A stretch of 64,000 bases of DNA, taken from positions 60,861 through 124,860 of the forward strand of contig DWZQ01000033.1 of assembly GCA_019117485.1 (NCBI GenBank). The letters run 5' to 3'. Position numbers and translations under genes: made by a program. Under the pieces are notes generated by a model. The model was not told the DNA's origin, did no database searches, and worked only from the letters and a program-made list of their open reading frames with translations. Of the stretch, positions 28,435-37,766 are shown piece by piece. The stretch's first letter is position 1. Each line of letters begins with the position of its first letter. The DNA comes from Candidatus Agathobaculum intestinipullorum. Lineage in GTDB: Bacteria; Bacillota; Clostridia; Oscillospirales; Butyricicoccaceae.

Positions 28435-28692
28435 TCATAAAAGCAGCCAAACCGCTGCCCAGATCAGGCTTGCCGACGCCGCGCCCGCTGTAAACACAGC
28501 CAACAGCCGTAGCCAATGCGCCCGTCGCCGTACCGGTCGCCTGCCCAGATAGCCGTTTGCGATCCGGCAGGCTTCGCGCACCGCGTCACGGCGCGGCACA
28601 GCGCAGTCACGTACCAGAAAAATCGCCTGCTCAAACGGCGCATGCCCGTCCGGCCGCACCACAACCACCCGCCGGCTGATACCCTTGACCAT
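28435..28692 (-). CDS. Small basic membrane protein downstream of spoIIE
   Basis: The 85-residue product starts MVKGISRRVVVVRPDG, with GGGAGG 9 bases upstream of ATG 28692. It has a soluble N-terminal part with a possible amphipathic helix, an Arg-rich stretch (GRRPVRRRAHW) and one C-terminal membrane helix (about 62-84). It lies 62 bases after spoIIE on the same strand and is probably co-transcribed. No family is recognised. The layout suggests a tail-anchored membrane protein whose N-terminus faces the cytoplasm. Confidence 0.6.
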   Translation of the reverse strand: MVKGISRRVVVVRPDGHAPFEQAIFLVRDCAVPRRDAVREACRIANGYLGRRPVRRRAHWLRLLAVFTAGAASASLIWAAVWLLL

Positions 28693-28754
28693 GGAAAAAT
28701 CCCTCCCTTTGGTGCAAGTATTGCCCAAAAAGAGGGATTTCATCCATTGTGCGG

Positions 28755-31100
28755 TCATCGTTTTTCCAGCCGCAGCACAAGCGCTGTGCGGTCGTCATCA
28801 TGGCCACGGCCTGCTGCGCCATTGACCAATTGCATGGCCAGCGTCTTGGGGGTGTCATCCGCGTGCGCGAGCAGCGTGTCGCGCACCCAGCCGTCGTCCA
28901 TCCCGTCCGAGATGCCGTCGGACAGCAGCACGCACAGGTCGCCATGCCCCAGCCGCAGCGGCGTCGGTTCGCCCAGCGCGTCCTCTTCGGCCAGACCGAT
29001 GGGCAGCGCCTTGCTGCGCAGCACCGTCCACTGTCCGCCCATGCGCAGATAAGATGGCGCCGCGCCGCACTTGAGGCTTTCCGCCCGTCCGGTGAACAGG
29101 TCGAGTGTCAGCGCGTCGAGCGTGGTAAACCGCGTGCCGTCCGAGCGCAGCCGCAGCGCGGGGGAGACGGCCTTGAGCGCGTCCGCGACCGGGATGCCCG
29201 CACGCAGGAAGCGCTCGAGCGAGGTGATCAGCGTGCGGCTGTCCTGCGCGGCGGCTGCACCTGTGCCCATGCCGTCCGCGAGCAACAGACAGGCCACGCC
29301 CGCATCGGTCAGGAAGTAGCAGCCGCTGTCGCCTGAAACCGACGCGCCTTCCTTCTGCTGCCGACCGATGCCGACGATTGCACGGAACGGCGCGCGTTCA
29401 CGCAGCTCAATGTGCGGGCCGTCGCTCTCGTCGAGCGGTTTGGGATTGGTCAGCGCCACGCCGAGCAGCGCGCTAAGCCCTGCGGCAAAGCCCTCGCCCT
29501 GCCGCAGGATATCGGTCACGCCCTCGCCGTATAACTCGACCGCCAGACGCCCCTGCGCGTCGCGCACCGCGCACACGCGGTCGACCCAGCCGAATGCCGC
29601 CGCATACCGTTTGATCTGCCGCTCCATCATCGGCTGGGCGGTCACATCCTGCGTGGCCTCCGCACCCAGTTGACGAAGAATATCCGTAATGCCCGCATAT
29701 TGGCGCGCAAGCAGGCTCTGGTTTTCAGCTTGCTGCCGCCGAAGGCTTTGGCGCTCACGCAGCGCAAACAACGCGCTGTTGATCGCGCGCATCAGTTCGG
29801 GCAGGTGCACGCAGCGCGAGGCGAAGTGGTAGGGGAAGTCGGAAAGCTCGGCGCGGCCGCGTTTGAGCATGGGCTGGGTCACGTCGTTGAGTGCGGCCAG
29901 CGTGGTGACGTAGTCGCGCTGCCAGCATTGGGAGCACAGTACACAGTTTTTGCAGACGCGGTCGCTCGCGCGGTCGAACACAGCGCGCACATTGTCGTCG
30001 CCCGCGGCTTTGCCTTCGCTGATGCCGTTCAGCATCGCAAGATACAGCTCATAGAAGGCCTGTGCGGCCTCGGTCGCACACTGTCCTGCAACCTGCCGCA
30101 CCGTGCGGTGCGCCGCTTCGCCCATCAGCGTGTCGGGCAGCAGGCTGCGCCGTAGCGCCTGCCACACGAATGGCGGCAGCACGGCGAACGCCGCCACTGC
30201 GCAGATCAGCTCAAGCACCATCGGCACAAACAACGGATGGTCGACACCCAGCATAGCCGCGCACAGACCCGCGCCGAGCGCGCACACGCCGAACCACAGT
30301 CGCCCGCTGTCGCGGAACAGCCCGGCCACGAGCGCACACAGGCCGTAACAGCAGGTAAGTAGCGCCCCCTCGCCGTAGGCCATGTCCATCGCCGCACCCA
30401 GCGCCACACCGGCCGCCGCGCCGGGCGCCGCCCCGCCCAGATAGGCACACGCGAGCGTCAGCAGCAGCGCGCCCGCTCGCGCGGGCGAGAGCAGCCCGAA
30501 CGGACACAGGTCGCTCAGCGACAGTAGCACGGTCGCCACCAGCACAAGCAGCGTCGCCGGACGCCGCCAGTCGTTTTCCTCACGCGGCGGATCGAGCGCC
30601 GCGCCGTATACCCGGCACGCGCCGAATGTCAGCAGCTGCACCGTCACAAACGGCAGCAGCGCCCCCGCATCCAGCGCCACGCCCAGCGGCAGGAATACAA
30701 ATGTGCATGCCGTACCCGCTACCGCCGCCACCACGGGCGCAAACCACGCCGTGCGCACGATGCGCAGCCCGGCGCACACGCTCATCACACACAAAACGAG
30801 CAGCGCCGCCGCCATGTACACCCCGCTTTTCAGCCCGTCGTCCAACAGCATCAGCCCGCAGACCACGCCGCCGACCGCGCTGAGCCCCGCTCCGCGCGCC
30901 ATCAGTGCCGATGCCATCGCCAGCCCGAACGGCGTATAGCCGCCCAGTACGGTGCCGCGCGTCAGCACCGCGCACAATACGAACCGCTGCACGCCCCTGA
31001 CCAGCGTGCGCAGGTGTTCTTCCTTCCATTGCCTTGCCACCCAGGCTGCCGCGCGGCCGACGGCGAGCGGCGCATCCCGTTTGGTCTTTTGCTTGTCCAT
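28755..31100 (-). CDS. spoIIE: Stage II sporulation protein E (membrane PP2C phosphatase)
   Basis: The 781-residue phosphatase dephosphorylates the anti-anti-sigma factor SpoIIAA and so activates sigma-F in the forespore. The N-terminal half has about ten membrane helices (about 35-320). A central regulatory and oligomerisation region follows (about 330-560). The C-terminal PP2C domain (about 570-780) has TDAGVACLLLADGMGTG with metal-binding Asp and DLCVLLSDGISDGMDD. ATG 31100 is chosen because AGGGAGG precedes it. It indicates that the organism is, or recently was, spore-forming. Confidence 0.94.
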   Translation of the reverse strand: MDKQKTKRDAPLAVGRAAAWVARQWKEEHLRTLVRGVQRFVLCAVLTRGTVLGGYTPFGLAMASALMARGAGLSAVGGVVCGLMLLDDGLKSGVYMAAALLVLCVMSVCAGLRIVRTAWFAPVVAAVAGTACTFVFLPLGVALDAGALLPFVTVQLLTFGACRVYGAALDPPREENDWRRPATLLVLVATVLLSLSDLCPFGLLSPARAGALLLTLACAYLGGAAPGAAAGVALGAAMDMAYGEGALLTCCYGLCALVAGLFRDSGRLWFGVCALGAGLCAAMLGVDHPLFVPMVLELICAVAAFAVLPPFVWQALRRSLLPDTLMGEAAHRTVRQVAGQCATEAAQAFYELYLAMLNGISEGKAAGDDNVRAVFDRASDRVCKNCVLCSQCWQRDYVTTLAALNDVTQPMLKRGRAELSDFPYHFASRCVHLPELMRAINSALFALRERQSLRRQQAENQSLLARQYAGITDILRQLGAEATQDVTAQPMMERQIKRYAAAFGWVDRVCAVRDAQGRLAVELYGEGVTDILRQGEGFAAGLSALLGVALTNPKPLDESDGPHIELRERAPFRAIVGIGRQQKEGASVSGDSGCYFLTDAGVACLLLADGMGTGAAAAQDSRTLITSLERFLRAGIPVADALKAVSPALRLRSDGTRFTTLDALTLDLFTGRAESLKCGAAPSYLRMGGQWTVLRSKALPIGLAEEDALGEPTPLRLGHGDLCVLLSDGISDGMDDGWVRDTLLAHADDTPKTLAMQLVNGAAGRGHDDDRTALVLRLEKR

Positions 31101-31260
31101 ATTTGATCGGCCTCCCTTGTTCTCCCAGTATATCCCAAGACACGCACGGGCTTTGCCGGAAAATGAAAGCGGGAATAGCCTTTTTGCAGTTTTTGCACGC
31201 GGAAGGCATCCGGCACCTACTTGCCGGCGAAAAAATTCCGGCGCGGCGGGACAAAAAGAT

Positions 31261-31289
31261 TTGTCAAGCCGTGCCGGATGGCGTATAAT
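31261..31289 (+). promoter_or_regulatory. Promoter of the siroheme reductase gene
   Basis: TTGTCA (31261-31266), 17 bases, perfect TATAAT (31284-31289). Confidence 0.8.
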
Positions 31290-31304
31290 AAAGGTACTGT
31301 GAGC

Positions 31305-31348
31305 GGCCGCCCCCGCCACCTGTCATGCAGCGGGGCGCGGCCTTTTTT
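31305..31348 (+). promoter_or_regulatory. Leader terminator hairpin (possible attenuator) before the siroheme reductase
   Basis: GGCCGC-CCCCGC (31305-31316) pairs with GCGGGG-CGCGGCC (31330-31342) and is followed by six T. It lies between the promoter and the gene, only about 10 bases after the predicted transcript start. No plus-strand gene precedes it, so it cannot be an ordinary end-of-gene terminator. Confidence 0.65.
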
Positions 31349-31371
31349 CAACCGGGTTAAGGAGGAAATGC

Positions 31372-32919
31372 ATGAATACCATTCCTGTGCAGACATGGAA
31401 GGCCGATCTCGGCGAATTCCGCGACAAAACGACCGCGTTCTACGCCGGCCAGATCAAAGTCGGCGAATACAAAGGATTTTCCGGCTACTATGGCAGCTAC
31501 GCCCAAAAGGGCGGCAAGGCCAGCATGCTGCGCCTGCGTATGCCCGCAGGCCGCGTCACGCGTGATAAGCTCGCCTTTGTTGCACAGGTCATCCGCGAGC
31601 ATGACATCAAGCGCGCGCACTTTACTACCTGCCAGACCATCCAGCTGCATGACCTCGGTCAGGATACCGTGTGCAAGCTGATCGAGCAGGCGCTCGACGC
31701 GGGCATCGTCACCTTGGGCGGCGGCGGCGACTATCCCCGCAATGTCATGTGCCCGCCGCTGTCCGGTGTGCAGGCGGACGAGTATTTCGACGTGCTGCCG
31801 TGGGCGGAGGCCGCGAGCGACTATCTGCTGCACTTCATCAAGGCGGAAAAGATGCCGCGTAAGCTCAAGGTGTGCTTTTCCAACTCGCCCGCCAACGTCA
31901 CCCACGCCACCTTCCGCGACCTCGGCTTTGTCGCACGCGAGGACGGCAAGTTCGACGTGTACAGCGCGGGCGGTTTGGGCAACAACCCGAAGCTGGGCGT
32001 CAAGGTGGCTGAAGCGGTCGAGCCAACGCAGATCCGCTATTATATCAAGGCGATGTGGCTGACCTTCCGCGCCTATGGCAATTACGAAAACCGCGGAAAA
32101 GCGCGCACCCGCTACATGCAGGAAGCGCTCGGCGGGCCGGAAGCCTACGCCAAGGCCTATACGGAAAAACTGGACGAGGTGTTCGCATCGGGCGAAGACC
32201 TGACGGTACACGCTGAGGCGACCCCGGTGACCAAAACGGGCGACGGCACGGTCGCGAGCGGCCCACGCGTCCTGCCGCAGAAGCAGCCCGGCCTGTACAC
32301 GGTTGTCTGGCATCCGATTGGTGGCCAGCCCACGCCCGAAACGCTGTGCGCTTTGAGCGACGCGTTGCAGCAGATGCCGGAGACCGAGCTGCGCCTCGCC
32401 CCGGACGAGGGCGCCTTTATCATCAACCTGACCGGCGCCGAGGCCGAAAAGGTGCTGGAAATTACGGCGGACAGCGCCCGTACGCTATTCGAGACTTCGG
32501 TCAGCTGCATCGGCGGCACGGTTTGTCAGGTCGGCATGCGCGATTCGCAGGGGCTGCTCGCCGCGTGCATCCAAGCCGCGCGCGAGGCAAACCTGCCGGA
32601 CGGCGCGCTGCCCCAGATGCACGTTTCCGGCTGTGCATCCTCGTGCGGTACGCACCAGATCGGCACAATTGGTTTCCGCGGCGCGTCCAAGCTGGTCGAC
32701 GGCAAGGCACAGGCGGCGTTTACCCTGTTCGTCGGCGGCTGCGATAAGCAGGGCGAGGAACAGATGGGTCGCGAACCGGGCGCGATCCTCGTCGATGAGA
32801 TTCCGGCATTTATTGTCGAGTTGGGCAAGACTGTTGCGGCCTCGGGCAAGGACTTTGCCGCGTGGCGCGCGGAAAACCCGGACGGCATCGACCATATCGC
32901 TGCGCCTTATCTGGCCTGA
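31372..32919 (+). CDS. Siroheme/4Fe-4S nitrite or sulfite reductase
   Basis: The 515-residue cytosolic enzyme of the ferredoxin-type nitrite/sulfite reductase family catalyses a six-electron reduction at a siroheme coupled to a 4Fe-4S cluster. Seen: two ferrodoxin-like repeat halves; the substrate-facing TTCQTIQLHDL and the LGGGGDYPRNVMCPPLSG segment; the cluster ligands CIGGTVC (Cys-x5-Cys) and CASSC (Cys-x3-Cys). GGAGG lies 10 bases before ATG. Nitrite versus sulfite cannot be decided from motifs. The gene is alone, with a possible attenuator upstream and a terminator downstream. Confidence 0.9.
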   Translation: MNTIPVQTWKADLGEFRDKTTAFYAGQIKVGEYKGFSGYYGSYAQKGGKASMLRLRMPAGRVTRDKLAFVAQVIREHDIKRAHFTTCQTIQLHDLGQDTVCKLIEQALDAGIVTLGGGGDYPRNVMCPPLSGVQADEYFDVLPWAEAASDYLLHFIKAEKMPRKLKVCFSNSPANVTHATFRDLGFVAREDGKFDVYSAGGLGNNPKLGVKVAEAVEPTQIRYYIKAMWLTFRAYGNYENRGKARTRYMQEALGGPEAYAKAYTEKLDEVFASGEDLTVHAEATPVTKTGDGTVASGPRVLPQKQPGLYTVVWHPIGGQPTPETLCALSDALQQMPETELRLAPDEGAFIINLTGAEAEKVLEITADSARTLFETSVSCIGGTVCQVGMRDSQGLLAACIQAAREANLPDGALPQMHVSGCASSCGTHQIGTIGFRGASKLVDGKAQAAFTLFVGGCDKQGEEQMGREPGAILVDEIPAFIVELGKTVAASGKDFAAWRAENPDGIDHIAAPYLA

Positions 32920-32966
32920 TAGCGCAAAAAACGCTGCACCCATGCAGCGGCGAACTCGCAGATCAC

Positions 32967-33006
32967 AAAACGGCGGCGCTCCCAATCGGAGCACCGCCGT
33001 TTTTTT
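32967..33006. terminator. Terminator after the siroheme reductase gene
   Basis: AAAACGGCGGCGCTCC pairs with GGAGCACCGCCGTTTT with one mismatch; T and A runs suit both strands. A smaller stem CGCTGCA/TGCAGCG (32932-32949) precedes it. Confidence 0.85.
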
Positions 33007-33016
33007 ATTTTGTCCG

Positions 33017-34087
33017 TCAGACCGCGATCTCCGGGCCGAGCACAACCGTGCCGCCGCCATCCACCGCGCCGCCGCCATCGCCGACAGGCGCCGACGGCAG
33101 GGGACAGGCCGGTACGGCCGCCGTGGCAAATGCGTCGTAAGCGTTATGCTTCCATTTCTTGTTCTGTGTCGGCATTTGCACGATACCGCCGTTGGCGGTT
33201 TGCACATCCGCGCGACGCCGCTTGGTGCGCTGGTCTTTCTGCTGCTGACGCAACCGACGCGCCTCTTCCTGCTTTTGCTCGCGTTCGGCGCGTTTCTTCT
33301 TGGCGCTGATCAGCTGCTCGGCTTGCAGACGGCTGATCTTGCGCGTCGCGCGCGCCAGCAGCGCACGCAGCGACCGGATGGCGCGCCGCGCTTTGACAGC
33401 GTTCTCACCCGAACTCATCGCCTCGCCCTGCAAGCTGTCGATCGTGCTGTTGATATCCGACACCAACAGGTTGATCTGTCCGACGCTCTGCGCGCGTGCC
33501 AGCCGGTTGTACTTGCCCTTGGTGGAGTAAAACTGCGGCGACGTGACGATGATCGGCTGCTTTTTCTCTTTGGGCTTGTTCATTTCGGCAAACCAGCGCA
33601 GCAGTTGTTGTGCCCGCTCCAATTTCTCGTCATGGGGTGGTTTCTCGAAATATTGCCAAGTCTGCGCCTTGTCCTCCGTCAGATAGACACCGGAAATGTC
33701 CGTCGAGTGCAGTGTGCGCAGCAAACGCATCAGCGTTTCGCAGCCCCGCTCGAACGCTTCCGGCCCCTGCGCCATCTGCGCGAGGAACGACTGGTCGATC
33801 ACCAGATGTTTGCCGCCGCCGAGCTGCGCGGCCAGCTGCCGCAATGCATCCCCGTCCTGCGCGCTCCCTGTGACGATGTGAATATCCGGAAAACTGTCTT
33901 GCAGGCTTTCCAGCACCTCATTGACCGCCTGCGGCCAATTTGTCTGCCCCCAGTCCCCTTGCAGAGTCAGCGTGTCCCGCGGCATGCTGTCCGCGCCGGC
34001 GGCCATGCCAAACGGCGACCCGTTTCCGGGGCTTTGCTGTCCGGTCATACGGTACATGGCCATAATCCGTTCGACCCGATCCATCAT
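33017..34087 (-). CDS. Unrecognised 356-residue cytosolic protein
   Basis: ATG 34087 follows GGAGGG at 7 bases. Residues 30-150 look like a compact alpha/beta domain (FPDIHIVTGSAQDGDALRQL, GGGKHLVIDQSFLAQM). It is reminiscent of small Clostridia proteins of the DUF6033 type, but I am not sure. Residues 180-310 are Lys/Arg/Gln-rich and probably a long coiled coil (AKKKRAEREQKQEEARRL). The tail is Gly/Ala/Pro-rich (GDGGGAVDGGGTVVLGP). There is no signal peptide or membrane helix. It stands alone between two terminators. The mix of an ordered head and a long basic coiled coil suggests a structural or scaffold role, which is inference. Confidence 0.7.
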   Translation of the reverse strand: MMDRVERIMAMYRMTGQQSPGNGSPFGMAAGADSMPRDTLTLQGDWGQTNWPQAVNEVLESLQDSFPDIHIVTGSAQDGDALRQLAAQLGGGKHLVIDQSFLAQMAQGPEAFERGCETLMRLLRTLHSTDISGVYLTEDKAQTWQYFEKPPHDEKLERAQQLLRWFAEMNKPKEKKQPIIVTSPQFYSTKGKYNRLARAQSVGQINLLVSDINSTIDSLQGEAMSSGENAVKARRAIRSLRALLARATRKISRLQAEQLISAKKKRAEREQKQEEARRLRQQQKDQRTKRRRADVQTANGGIVQMPTQNKKWKHNAYDAFATAAVPACPLPSAPVGDGGGAVDGGGTVVLGPEIAV

Positions 34088-34240
34088 CGTGCATCCCTCC
34101 ATCCTGCGCTTTGCGTTCACATATCCCACATATATACATATGCGACCAAAACGCCCGGAAAGTAATGCACGTTTTCAACAATTTTTCAAGTTTTGTTTCG
34201 GATGCAACCGAAAAAAGGACAGATGCCGCTTCAGCAAGCA

Positions 34241-34274
34241 AAAAAACGGTATGGCTTGTGCCATACCGTTTTTT
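34241..34274. terminator. valS terminator
   Basis: AAAAAACGGTATGGC (34241-34255), loop TTGT, GCCATACCGTTTTTT (34260-34274). It is symmetrical and can act on both strands. Confidence 0.85.
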
Positions 34275-34291
34275 TTCATAATGTTATTGGT

Positions 34292-36913
34292 TTATCCGAG
34301 TGCCGCGATGGATTCCTCCAGCTTTGCGAGGTGCTCGCGCAGCTTTTCGGCCTTCTCGCGCTCGACTGCGACGACCTTTTCCGGCGCCTTGTCGACGAAC
34401 TTCGGGTTGTTGAGTTTCTTCATGACGAACTCGATATCGTCCTCAACCTTGGCCTTCTCCTTCTCGAGACGCGCGCGCTCGGCGGCGAAGTCAATGAGGT
34501 CGCCCATCGGCATATACAGCTGCGCGTCGCCCGTAACGACCGACGCCATCTTAGCCGCGTCTGCGGGCACCGCGTCGATCAGCTCAATGCCGGAGGCATA
34601 AGCGAGCTTGGGGAAGAAGCCCTCGCCGGCGGCAAAGGTATCCTTCTTCTCGGTCAGGATGAGCACCTTGGCCTTCTTGGACGGCGGGACGTTCATCTCG
34701 CTGCGGCGGTTGCGGATCGCGCGCACCGCGTCCATCAGCGTTTCCATCTGCGCTTCCTCGGCGGCAAAGTGCAGCGCTTCGTTGTACTCCGGCCACTTGG
34801 ACACCATGACCGACGGGCCTTCGTGCGGCAGCGCCTGCCAGATTGTCTCGGTGATGAACGGCATGAACGGATGCAGCAGCTGCATCGCGCCGGACAGTAC
34901 ATAGCACAGCACGCGCTGGACATTTTCGTCGCCCGCCTGCAAGCGCGTCTTGGCGATTTCGATATACCAGTCGCAGAAGTTGTCCCAGATGAAGTCGTTG
35001 AGCTTGGCAGCAGCTAGACCCAGCTCATACTGGTCGATGTTACGGGTGACCTCGGCGATAAGCGTGTTGAACTTGGAAACGATCCACTTGTCCTCAAGTG
35101 TGAGCGTCTCGGGCAGCTCGGCGGCCTTGTCCTTGCCAATGGTCAGGTTCATCTGGATGAAGCGCGATGCGTTCCAGATCTTGTTGCAGAAGTTACGCGA
35201 CGCCTGCACGCGCTCGTCCGAGAAACGCATGTCGTTTCCGGGGCTGTTGCCGGTCGCCAGCGTAAAGCGCAGCGCGTCCGCGCCGTACTGGTCGATGATC
35301 TCAAGCGGGTCGATGCCGTTGCCGAGCGACTTCGACATCTTGCGTCCCTGCGCATCGCGCACGAGGCCATGGATATACACAGTATCAAACGGGGTCTGCC
35401 CCATGTGCTCGACGCCCGAGAAAATCATGCGCGCTACCCAGAAGAAAATGATATCGTAGCCGGTGACCAGCGTCGAGGTGGGGTAGAAGTACTCCAGCTC
35501 CTTGGTCTTTTCCGGCCAGCCGAGCGTGGAGAACGGCCACAGCGCAGAGGAGAACCAGGTATCCAGCACGTCCTCTTCCTGACGGATATTCTTCGAACCG
35601 CACTTCGGGCAAACGTGGATATCTTCCTTGGAAACGGTCATCTCGCCGCAGTCCTCGCAGTAGAACGCCGGGATGCGGTGACCCCACCAAAGCTGACGAG
35701 AAATGCACCAGTCATGCACGTTTTCCATCCAGCGCAGGTAGGTTTTGGAGAAGCGGTCGGGCACGAACTTGGTCTTGCCCTCGGTGACAACGTCCATCGC
35801 GGGCTTTGCCAGCGGCGCCATCTTGACAAACCACTGCGCCGAGGTCATCGGCTCAACGGTCGTGCCGCAGCGGTAGCAGGTGCCGACGTTGTGCTCGTGG
35901 TCCTCGATCTTGACGAGGTAGCCGCCTTCTTCCAGATCCTTGATAACCGCCTTGCGGCACTCGTAACGGTCCATACCCTCGTACTTGCCACCGTTTTCGT
36001 TGACGGTCGCGTCCTCGTTAAATACAAGGATTTGTTCGAGATTGTGGCGCTGACCCATCTCGAAGTCGTTCGGGTCGTGGCAGGGCGTGACCTTGACGCA
36101 GCCCGTACCAAACTCCATGTCGACGTACTCATCGCCGAAAATCGGGATTTCGCGGTTCATAATCGGCAGGATGCAGGTCTTGCCGATCAGGTGCTTGTAG
36201 CGCTCGTCGTTCGGGTTGACGGCAACGCCGGTATCGCCCATGAAGGTTTCCGGGCGGGTGGTCGCAACGACCAGATCGCCCGAGCCATCGCTAAGCGGGT
36301 AGCGGATGTGCCACAGCTTGCCCGGCTGGGTTTCGTATTCGACCTCCGCGTCGGAAAGCGCGGTCGTGCAGTGCGGGCACCAGTTGATGATGCGGTGACC
36401 CTTGTAAATCAGCCCCTTGTTATAGAGGTTGACAAACACCTCGCGGACTGCCTTGGAGCAACCCTCGTCCATCGTGAAGCGCTCGCGCTCCCAGTCGCAG
36501 GACGAGCCGAGCTTTTTCAGCTGGCTGATGATGCGGTTGCCGTATTGGTGTTTCCAGTCCCAGACGCGCTCGAGGAACTTCTCGCGGCCGAGGTCGTAAC
36601 GGGTCAGGCCCTCTTCCTTGCGGAGGTTTTCCTCTACCTTGATCTGGGTGGCAATGCCCGCGTGGTCGGTGCCGGGCATCCACAGCGCCTCATAGCCCTG
36701 CATGCGCTTGGTGCGGATGAGGATGTCCTGCAAGGTCTCGTCGAACGCATGGCCCATGTGCAACTGGCCGGTCACGTTCGGGGGCGGGATGACGATGGTA
36801 TAGGGTTTCTTGTCCGGGTTGACCTCGGCGTGGAAAAAGCCGGAGTCATTCCAGAAGCTGTACAGCTTGTCCTCGACCGCTTTTGGGTCGTAGGTCTTGG
36901 GCAGTTCGCTCAT
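34292..36913 (-). CDS. valS: Valyl-tRNA synthetase
   Basis: The 873-residue class I synthetase charges tRNA-Val. Seen: [17 protein letters not shown] with the HMGH form of HIGH, the editing domain (about 190-340, [15 protein letters not shown]), two zinc-like Cys pairs (CYRCG; CEDCGE and CPKCGS), the KMSKS loop [13 protein letters not shown], and the C-terminal coiled coil ([21 protein letters not shown]). ATG 36913 is chosen because AAAAGGAG precedes it. A Val T-box lies upstream, separated by an unusual 270-base leader. Confidence 0.97.
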   Translation of the reverse strand: MSELPKTYDPKAVEDKLYSFWNDSGFFHAEVNPDKKPYTIVIPPPNVTGQLHMGHAFDETLQDILIRTKRMQGYEALWMPGTDHAGIATQIKVEENLRKEEGLTRYDLGREKFLERVWDWKHQYGNRIISQLKKLGSSCDWERERFTMDEGCSKAVREVFVNLYNKGLIYKGHRIINWCPHCTTALSDAEVEYETQPGKLWHIRYPLSDGSGDLVVATTRPETFMGDTGVAVNPNDERYKHLIGKTCILPIMNREIPIFGDEYVDMEFGTGCVKVTPCHDPNDFEMGQRHNLEQILVFNEDATVNENGGKYEGMDRYECRKAVIKDLEEGGYLVKIEDHEHNVGTCYRCGTTVEPMTSAQWFVKMAPLAKPAMDVVTEGKTKFVPDRFSKTYLRWMENVHDWCISRQLWWGHRIPAFYCEDCGEMTVSKEDIHVCPKCGSKNIRQEEDVLDTWFSSALWPFSTLGWPEKTKELEYFYPTSTLVTGYDIIFFWVARMIFSGVEHMGQTPFDTVYIHGLVRDAQGRKMSKSLGNGIDPLEIIDQYGADALRFTLATGNSPGNDMRFSDERVQASRNFCNKIWNASRFIQMNLTIGKDKAAELPETLTLEDKWIVSKFNTLIAEVTRNIDQYELGLAAAKLNDFIWDNFCDWYIEIAKTRLQAGDENVQRVLCYVLSGAMQLLHPFMPFITETIWQALPHEGPSVMVSKWPEYNEALHFAAEEAQMETLMDAVRAIRNRRSEMNVPPSKKAKVLILTEKKDTFAAGEGFFPKLAYASGIELIDAVPADAAKMASVVTGDAQLYMPMGDLIDFAAERARLEKEKAKVEDDIEFVMKKLNNPKFVDKAPEKVVAVEREKAEKLREHLAKLEESIAALG

Positions 36914-37074
36914 GGGTCTATCTCCTTTTGAATTGAATTGACTGGTTCGGGCGCGGGAGCGCCCTCTGGGGTGGCAGATTTCCCTTCTTGTTTCTCTGGG
37001 CAGGTGGGTGGAAACCGTTTGGCGTGACTTACCTTTGCGCGCGCAGCGCGCCCTGAAGGAAGGGGGTGATTCGC

Positions 37075-37106
37075 AAGAGGGGGAAACCATGGGTTTTCCC
37101 CCTCTT
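37075..37106. repeat. Long inverted repeat in the valS leader
   Basis: AAGAGGGGGAAA (37075-37086) and TTTCCCCCTCTT (37095-37106) pair perfectly around an 8-base loop. They lie within a very GC-rich 270-base spacer between the T-box terminator and valS that also contains GCGCGCAGCGCG and CGCCCGCAGGCGGCG. On either strand the hairpin lacks a T run, so a role in mRNA processing or stability is likelier than termination. Confidence 0.6.
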
Positions 37107-37184
37107 GTGCGCCTGCGGCGCGCAGCCGCACGTTTCCCGCCGCCCGCAGGCGGCGAAATCCCTGCCCGTGAAGCGTGGGCAACA

Positions 37185-37430
37185 AAAAAGCCTTCCGTCC
37201 CCTCAAAATAGGGACGAAAGGCATCATTCCGTGGTACCACCCTGATTCGCGGCAAAAAGCCGCGCACTCGTTTACCCGTAACGTGGGCGGGACGGGACGG
37301 CCTACTGTTTTCAGCCTTCCTGCTCGAAAGCGACCTTCTTCCTACCCGCCGAAGGGCTTGCACCGAACCGCCCTCTCTCTTGACGCGCGGGGACAGGAAT
37401 ACTCCTCTTTGTCATTGCATTTTGCGTATT
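37185..37430 (-). promoter_or_regulatory. T-box riboswitch (tRNA-Val) controlling valS
   Basis: The minus strand carries the T-box signature AGGGTGGTACCACGG (about 37244-37230). It is followed by a terminator stem, GCCTTTCGTCCC with GGGACGGAAGGC and six T (37222-37185). A long stem I occupies about 37425-37300. The likely specifier is GTC at 37334-37332 (context GAAGGTCGC), a Val codon, at the same place as TTC in the pheS T-box. Uncharged tRNA-Val should stabilise the antiterminator and let valS be read. Confidence 0.93.
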
Positions 37431-37439
37431 AACTTAATC

Positions 37440-37468
37440 AGTATATCCACAAAAGTAGGGTTTGTCAA
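37440..37468 (-). promoter_or_regulatory. Promoter of the valS T-box transcript
   Basis: Minus strand TTGACA (37468-37463), 17 bases, TATACT (37445-37440). The -35 box overlaps the stop codon of the ribbon-helix-helix gene upstream. Confidence 0.85.
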
Positions 37469-37647
37469 GGTTTTTGCGTCTCGGAAATGTCGATTTCTCC
37501 ATGTTCTTTTTCAAAACGGCGGATATCCTCCCGTGCAAGATACATCAGATGCCCATTGATAGATCGCCCCTCATAGGATGCAACATAGCGCAGCTTTTCT
37601 AATGTCTCCTCATCTACGCGAAAACCGATGTGTTTGGACGTACCCAT
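37465..37647 (-). CDS. Small ribbon-helix-helix DNA-binding protein
   Basis: The 60-residue protein starts MGTSKHIGFRVDEETLEKL, a beta strand followed by two helices (about 14-27 and 31-47, GRSINGHLMYLAREDIRRF), as in Arc/MetJ-type repressors and many antitoxins. The start at ATG 37647 follows GAGG. A perfect palindrome lies 19-37 bases upstream, a likely autoregulatory site. No toxin is adjacent on the same strand, so it is more likely a free-standing repressor, possibly of the divergent small gene at 37767. It stops inside the valS promoter. Confidence 0.75.
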   Translation of the reverse strand: MGTSKHIGFRVDEETLEKLRYVASYEGRSINGHLMYLAREDIRRFEKEHGEIDISETQKP

Positions 37648-37665
37648 AATACACCTCAATATGTT

Positions 37666-37684
37666 TGAACTTATTTTAAGTTCA
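37666..37684. promoter_or_regulatory. Perfect palindromic operator before the ribbon-helix-helix gene
   Basis: TGAACTTA-TTT-TAAGTTCA, 8-base arms with a 3-base centre, located where RNA polymerase would bind for the minus-strand gene. Confidence 0.65.
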
Positions 37685-37719
37685 CTTTAAGACTTTTATG
37701 TGGTATGATGTTGGTAGTC

Positions 37720-37752
37720 TACTAAAAATGTACTAAGAATATACTAATAATT
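37720..37752 (+). repeat. Three direct repeats with exact 11-base spacing
   Basis: TACTAA occurs at 37720, 37731 and 37742, each followed by A/T-rich bases (consensus TACTAANAAT). The 11-base step is one turn of the DNA helix, so a protein could bind the same face three times. The last copy ends 6 bases before the ribosome site of the small gene at 37767. Confidence 0.6.
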
Positions 37753-37766
37753 TGGAGGTGTATTTC

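Noticed and set aside
37720..37752. CRISPR-like repeat
   Set aside because: Only three 6-base boxes at 11-base spacing and no spacers. No CRISPR array was seen anywhere in the window.
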